Positions 47,227 through 50,777 of a stretch of 50,777 bases of DNA are shown one piece after another (position 1 is the stretch's first letter; the number at the start of each line of letters is the position of its first letter). The stretch is from an uncultured Eubacteriales bacterium (GTDB lineage Bacteria; Bacillota; Clostridia; Christensenellales; Aristaeellaceae), in the NCBI GenBank assembly GCA_900548145.1, contig URJB01000012.1, positions 1-50,777 on the forward strand, given 5' to 3'. Under the pieces are notes generated by a model. That model was given only the letters and a program-made list of their open reading frames with translations, was not told where the DNA came from and did not search any database. A program made the position numbers and the translations under genes.

Positions 47227-47587
47227 ACCTGCCCGACCCTCGGCAGGGAAGAACGTCCCTTCCCATTCGATTCCCCTATAATGAAAGCGAATGGCACAAA
47301 CAGGCGCGCAAAAATAAGGGAACGCGCCAAAGGACGAGGACAGCGGCAAACCCGCTCCGCACCCCCGAATCTTAATTTGTCCCTAGGGAAAGCTGGTCTG
47401 CCTTTGACAGACTGAACTTTTCCAATGAAATTTGAAAAGTTCATCATCGCCCAGTGGGCACAACTGCCGAAGGTACTTAGCGACTGGCAGCCCTGAGTAA
47501 AAGCGCGGCAGTACCCGGCACGCCGATATTTATGAATAAGGCGCCAGCGGGGCGGGCCGTATACACCGGCCATCCATTTCAGGCAAT
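47227..47587. other. Intergenic DNA with repeats
   Basis: No gene supported. It holds TATAAT at 47276-47281 (no good -35), a GGCGCG/CGCGCC hairpin (about 47303-47330), the family B hairpin copy at 47395-47422, and directly after it an inverted repeat GAACTTTTC with GAAAAGTTC (47414-47442). A small untranslated RNA is possible but not shown. Confidence 0.35.
47395..47422 (+). repeat. Paired-hairpin intergenic repeat, family B copy 2
   Basis: GTCTGCC then TTT then GACAGAC, followed by TGAACTTTT; one mismatch from perfect pairing. Matches the copy at 1-27, inverted. It also lies downstream of a gene's 3' end (nitroreductase) in the gene's sense. Confidence 0.55.
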
Positions 47588-47590
47588 TCA

Positions 47591-47636
47591 AAAAACCGGG
47601 TGCAGAGGAAAAACGATCCTCTGTACCCGGTTTTTT
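47591..47636. terminator. Strong bidirectional terminator
   Basis: CCGGGTGCAGAGGA (47596-47609) pairs with TCCTCTGTACCCGG (47617-47630), one mismatch (G-T), with AAAAA before and TTTTTT after. It serves the MFS gene from the right and any transcript from the left. Confidence 0.9.
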
Positions 47637-47647
47637 CCATAAAAATT

Positions 47648-48838
47648 TTACGCCCGCGGCTTGGCCCGATCCGCCATGCGCTTCATCAGCAGTACGCCGA
47701 CGATCATCAGCAGGGGGAAGCCCAATCCGCACAGGATGCCCGCCCGCAGGTTATCGCCCAAGGCGCTGGCTACCGCGCCCGCCACCGTCGGCCCGGCGGA
47801 GCAGCCCAGATCACCCGCCAGTGCCATCAGCGCAAACAGGGCCGTACCGCCCCGGTGCATGGAGGCCGACGCCGTGCTGAACGTGCCCGGCCAGAAAATG
47901 CCCACGGAGAAACCGCACAGGCCTACGCCGATCAGGCCCGTCAGCGGACTCTGCGTCAGGCCGATGAGCAGGTACGCCGCTACGCACAGGCCGCAGCAGC
48001 CCAGCATGGTCTTGGTCAAGTCCATTTTGTCGCCCCGTTTGCCGTAGATCAGACGGCTCAGGCCCATCAGCAGGGAGAACACTGTGGGGCCGGTCAGGTC
48101 GCCCAGCGCCTTACTGACACCCAGCCCCTTCTCCGCGAAGGTGGAGGCCCACTGGCTCACCGCCTGTTCGCTGGCCCCGGCGCAGACCATCATCAGCATG
48201 ATGACCCAGAACATGCCGGAGCGGAACAGTTCGCCCACCGACATCCCCTTTTCTCCGTCCTCCACCAGCGGCGCAAGGGGCACCTTCAGGAAGAAAATGC
48301 CGTTCGCCACGGGCAGCAGCGCCCAGATCAGCGCCAGCACCCGCCAGCTGCCGCTGCCGAACACCGCCAGAAACAGGGTGGACAACACCACCACGCCCGC
48401 GCTGCCCCAGCAATAGAAGGAATGGAGCAGACTCATGGTCTTGGCTTTATGCTCGGATGGGCAGGCCTCCACAATGGGGCTGATAATGACCTCCAGCAGG
48501 CCGCCGCCAACAGCGTAGAACAGGACGGAGATCAACAGGCCCGCAAAAGCGCTGGGCAGGACCGACGGCAGCACCGCCAAAAAGATCAGCCCCAGCGCCG
48601 CGAAGCCATGCGCCAGCAGCGCCGAAGCCCGATAGCCGATCCGATCAATGAAGAACACGGACGCGCCGTCCACAGCCAGCTGCAGAAGAAAATTCAGCGT
48701 AATAAGCAGCGTCACCTGCGACAACGGAATGCCGAACTGTTTCTGAAAGGTCAAAAACAGCAGGGGAACGAAGTTATTCACCACCGCCTGCACAATATAG
48801 CCGGTGAAGCAGGCGCGTTCGGTGTGCTTGTAGGTCAT
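47648..48838 (-). CDS. MFS transporter
   Basis: 396 residues with 12 predicted membrane helices, major facilitator superfamily. Typical half-repeat loops are visible: the A-loop FFIDRIGYRASALLAHG between helices 2 and 3, and GLSRLIYGKRGDKMDLTKT in the second half. The substrate is not apparent; the layout resembles small sugar or drug carriers of Firmicutes. The ATG at 48838 has AAGGAGG upstream. Promoter near 48875-48903, terminator at 47591-47636, so it is probably monocistronic. Confidence 0.88.
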   Translation of the reverse strand: MTYKHTERACFTGYIVQAVVNNFVPLLFLTFQKQFGIPLSQVTLLITLNFLLQLAVDGASVFFIDRIGYRASALLAHGFAALGLIFLAVLPSVLPSAFAGLLISVLFYAVGGGLLEVIISPIVEACPSEHKAKTMSLLHSFYCWGSAGVVVLSTLFLAVFGSGSWRVLALIWALLPVANGIFFLKVPLAPLVEDGEKGMSVGELFRSGMFWVIMLMMVCAGASEQAVSQWASTFAEKGLGVSKALGDLTGPTVFSLLMGLSRLIYGKRGDKMDLTKTMLGCCGLCVAAYLLIGLTQSPLTGLIGVGLCGFSVGIFWPGTFSTASASMHRGGTALFALMALAGDLGCSAGPTVAGAVASALGDNLRAGILCGLGFPLLMIVGVLLMKRMADRAKPRA

Positions 48839-48874
48839 GGGAAATCCCTCCTTGGTACGGATGGAATACGCCGC

Positions 48875-48903
48875 ATTATAGCACTTCCCGTGCGCCGGGA
48901 AAA
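48875..48903 (-). promoter_or_regulatory. Promoter of the MFS gene
   Basis: Minus-strand TATAAT (48875-48880) with TGC extension, and TTTTCC (48898-48903) 17 nt upstream. A TTCCCG/CGGGAA inverted repeat (about 48885-48901) lies inside the spacer and could be an operator. Confidence 0.5.
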
Positions 48904-48929
48904 GGGGATTAAGAAAAATGAACAACACC

Positions 48930-48960
48930 AAAAAACAGGACGGTTTTTGCTACCGTCCTG
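48930..48960 (-). terminator. Terminator of the amino-acid ABC operon
   Basis: On the minus strand CAGGACGG pairs with CCGTCCTG (48953-48960 and 48936-48943), followed by TTTTTTGG. It lies 14 nt after the ATPase gene stop. Confidence 0.85.
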
Positions 48961-48973
48961 TCTGAATAGCGCT

Positions 48974-49711
48974 TTACAGCACCTTTTCCAAAAAGCTGAT
49001 GAGCCGGGGACTTTCCGGGTGGCTGAACAGCTCCTTGGAGGGCTTATCCTCCTCGATACGGCCGCCGTCCAGGAACAGCGTCCGCGTACTGACCTCCCGG
49101 GCAAAGCGCATTTCGTGAGTGACCACGATCATGGTCATACCCTCCTCGGCCAGCGCTTTCATAACCGATAGCACCTCGCCGATCATTTCGGGATCCAGTG
49201 CGCTTGTGGGCTCATCGAAAAGCATGACCTCCGGGTTCATCATCAGAGCACGGACAATGGCGATCCGCTGCTTCTGACCGCCGGAAAGCTGGCTGGGATA
49301 GGCCGTCAGCTTATCCGCCAGCCCCACCCGGCGCACCAGTTCTTCCGCCTTGGCTTCCGCCTCGGCCTGAGGCATTTTATGAATGCGCATGGGGGCCACG
49401 GTCAGGTTCTTCATCACGTTCATATTCTCGAACAGGTTGAACTGCTGGAACACCATGCCCATCTTCTGCCGGTGGACGTTGATATCCGTCTTTTTATCGC
49501 AGATATCCACGCCGTCAAAAATGATCTGCCCATCGGAAGGCGTTTCCAGCAGGTTCAGGCACCGCAGAAAGGTGCTCTTGCCGCCGCCGGAGGGGCCGAT
49601 GATGCTGACCACTTCCTTTGCGTCGAAAGAGGTGCTGATATCATTGAGAACCGTCAGCTTGCCGAAGCGCTTGGACAGGTGGCGGACTTCGATCATTTTA
49701 TTTTCTGCCAT
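48974..49711 (-). CDS. glnQ: Polar amino-acid ABC transporter ATP-binding protein
   Basis: 245 residues. Walker A GPSGGGKST (39-47), Q-loop VFQQFNLFENM, signature LSGGQKQRIAIVRAL, Walker B VMLFDEPTSALDPE and the H-loop VTHEM. These match the glutamine/polar amino-acid importers (PAAT family) of Firmicutes. Its start overlaps the end of the permease gene by 14 nt. The gene symbol denotes the family, not a proven substrate. Confidence 0.92.
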   Translation of the reverse strand: MAENKMIEVRHLSKRFGKLTVLNDISTSFDAKEVVSIIGPSGGGKSTFLRCLNLLETPSDGQIIFDGVDICDKKTDINVHRQKMGMVFQQFNLFENMNVMKNLTVAPMRIHKMPQAEAEAKAEELVRRVGLADKLTAYPSQLSGGQKQRIAIVRALMMNPEVMLFDEPTSALDPEMIGEVLSVMKALAEEGMTMIVVTHEMRFAREVSTRTLFLDGGRIEEDKPSKELFSHPESPRLISFLEKVL

Positions 49712-50393
49712 GAGCCATCTTCCTTTCCATCAGGGCGATCAGCCGCCCGCCAATGAAGGTGAGGATAAAGTACATGATCGCGGCGATCGCCAGACATTCC
49801 AGACTGTTATACGTCTTGGCGATAACGCCCTTGGCCCGGTACATCAAATCGGCGATACCGATGACCGACACGATGGAGGACTCCTTGATGATGGTCACAA
49901 ACTCGTTGCCCAGCGCGGGAAGGATATTCTTCACCGCCTGCGGCAGGATGACCAGCTTCATGGCCTCGCCGTGATGGAAGCCCAGACTGCGGGCCGCCTC
50001 CATCTGGCCCTTATCCACGGCCTGAATGCCGGAGCGGATGATCTCCGCCACATAGGCGCAGCTGTTCAGGCTCATGGCCACGATACCCGCCGCGAAGCGA
50101 TCGAAATCAGGAATAAAGCTGACGCTGGGGAAGGTAACGCCGATCATGGGCAGGCCATAGAAGATGAACATCAGCTGCACCATCAGGGGCGTTCCGCGAA
50201 AGAACTCGATATAGGCGGTAGCGATCCACTTCAGGGGCTTAATGCGGCTCATGCGGGCCATGGCCATCAGCGTACCCAGCAGGGTGCCCAGCAGGACAGC
50301 GAAGAATGCGATAATGAGGGTATTGCGCACGCCTTCCAGAAAGAAGTTATAGTAGCGCAGCACCAGTTTTTCCATGGTTGCTAAGAACTGCAT
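49698..50393 (-). CDS. Polar amino-acid ABC transporter permease
   Basis: 231 residues with five helices. The HisMQ/GlnP N-terminal pattern (FFLEGVRNTLIIAFFAVLLGTLLGTLMAMARMSRIKPLKWIATAYIEFFRGTPLMVQLMFIFYGLP) and the ATPase-docking EAA loop (EIIRSGIQAVDKGQMEAARSLGF, then MKLVILPQAVKNILPALGNEFVTIIKESSIVSVIG) are clear. GGAAGGAG precedes the ATG. No solute-binding protein gene lies between it and the window end, and the 384 nt before it hold only repeats, so the binding protein is encoded elsewhere. Confidence 0.93.
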   Translation of the reverse strand: MQFLATMEKLVLRYYNFFLEGVRNTLIIAFFAVLLGTLLGTLMAMARMSRIKPLKWIATAYIEFFRGTPLMVQLMFIFYGLPMIGVTFPSVSFIPDFDRFAAGIVAMSLNSCAYVAEIIRSGIQAVDKGQMEAARSLGFHHGEAMKLVILPQAVKNILPALGNEFVTIIKESSIVSVIGIADLMYRAKGVIAKTYNSLECLAIAAIMYFILTFIGGRLIALMERKMAHGRK

Positions 50394-50546
50394 TTCGTTG
50401 GCTCCTTCCGATTAAAGAGAAGAGGGAGAGAGGGGGAGGGTTCTTTTGGAAAGAAGCCCTGATAGAAGAAAGGGTTCGACGCGGAGGTGGGGGATGCCTG
50501 CACCAAGCGCGGCCATTTTGCCGTAGAAAATTTCCTGTCGGGTGCT
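50394..50546. other. Intergenic DNA upstream of the ABC permease
   Basis: Purine-rich stretch (50411-50435) then GC-rich DNA. The permease promoter should be here, but no clear boxes are seen. No gene supported. Confidence 0.35.
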
Positions 50547-50595
50547 TGACGCGCCGACTCCGGCGCGGGAGCAAGGCTTGCCGCCCTATGGGGCG
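50547..50595 (-). repeat. Composite hairpin repeat, family C copy 2
   Basis: The 20-mer at 50547-50566 is the exact reverse complement of 42575-42594. The flanking 30 nt (reverse complement CGCCCCATAGGGCGGCAAGC) also resemble the flank of copies 1 and 3. The long TTTCTTTCG hairpin of those copies is degenerate here. Confidence 0.65.
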
Positions 50596-50678
50596 TTCGT
50601 TTTCTTCAGGCGGCCCGAAGGGGGCAGTGAACGGAAAGCCGACAGCGCGTCTGCGGGCGCATAATCACGCCGAGGGCT

Positions 50679-50758
50679 TGACGCGCCGACTCCGGTGCGG
50701 ACGGCGGGGCTTCCGCCCCGATGGGGGCAGTACTTTCTTTCGAAGCGAAAGAAAGTAC
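50679..50758 (-). repeat. Composite hairpin repeat, family C copy 3
   Basis: The 20-mer at 50679-50698 (one difference) is followed after 31 nt by a perfect 13-bp stem, GTACTTTCTTTCG with CGAAAGAAAGTAC (50730-50758). This is the mirror arrangement of copy 1 at 42511-42594. The window ends 19 nt later. Confidence 0.65.
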
Positions 50759-50777
50759 CAAAGAAAGCACGCGGCAC

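Noticed and set aside
47227..47587. Small gene in the gap between nitroreductase and MFS genes
   Set aside because: Open frames are short or cross hairpin repeats, and none has a ribosome site with plausible protein composition.

Overview
The window looks like a GC-rich chromosome segment from a gut-type Clostridia (Bacillota). The evidence is the DUF2232-rplI-dnaB-yhaM block, an Fhs-type formate-THF ligase, a clostridial-style rpsM-rpsK-rpsD-rpoA-rplQ operon, AAGGAGG ribosome sites and sigma-A-type promoters with 17-nt spacers. This is inference from gene content; no rRNA is present. I see no tRNA, rRNA, CRISPR array, transposase or phage gene. About 37 protein genes are supported. Most other long reading frames are antisense shadows that GC-rich DNA produces.

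Layout. 0.2-3.7 kb (minus): a LacI-type regulator with an operator-like palindrome at its own promoter, a GH13 alpha-glycosidase and xpt. 3.8-7.8 kb (minus): uppP and a GH2 beta-galactosidase. 8.3-13.2 kb (minus): a lipoprotein, a YhaM-like HD nuclease, dnaB, rplI and a DUF2232 membrane protein. 13.4-18.0 kb (plus): fhs, an AsnC-type regulator, an aminotransferase and a CapA-like protein, ending in a clear terminator. 18.1-22.8 kb (minus): a metal-linked run of GT1 glycosyltransferase-feoA-feoB, then a Cys-rich mini-protein and nrdG. 23.0-26.0 kb (plus): a Fur-family repressor with znuA-znuC-znuB behind a near-consensus promoter carrying a perfect 25-bp palindrome. 26.1-29.3 kb (minus): GH43 and dnaA. 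29.7-33.8 kb (plus): an unknown protein, an orphan histidine kinase, a flippase and a glycosyltransferase. 33.8-38.7 kb (minus): rluD-lspA-DUF5665, then rplQ-rpoA-rpsD-rpsK-rpsM. 39.2-41.9 kb (plus): secA. 42.9-47.2 kb (plus): an ABC pair, a GH78-like hydrolase and a nitroreductase. 47.6-50.4 kb (minus): an MFS carrier and an amino-acid ABC permease/ATPase pair.

How the genes fit together. Four glycoside hydrolases (GH13, GH2, GH43, GH78-like) with a LacI regulator point to a saccharolytic lifestyle. The Feo and Zn uptake units are divergent and share a 262-nt control region. Housekeeping genes (dnaA, dnaB, rplI, secA, alpha ribosomal operon) are interspersed with these accessory functions.

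The most unusual feature is non-coding. At least three families of hairpin-rich intergenic repeats occur. One family has three copies in 34 kb, and each copy directly abuts the stop codon of a gene (a lipoprotein gene, dnaA, secA). In secA the stop codon itself lies in a repeat-associated hairpin loop. A 970-nt gap after secA also holds a two-unit tandem repeat and a long imperfect inverted repeat.
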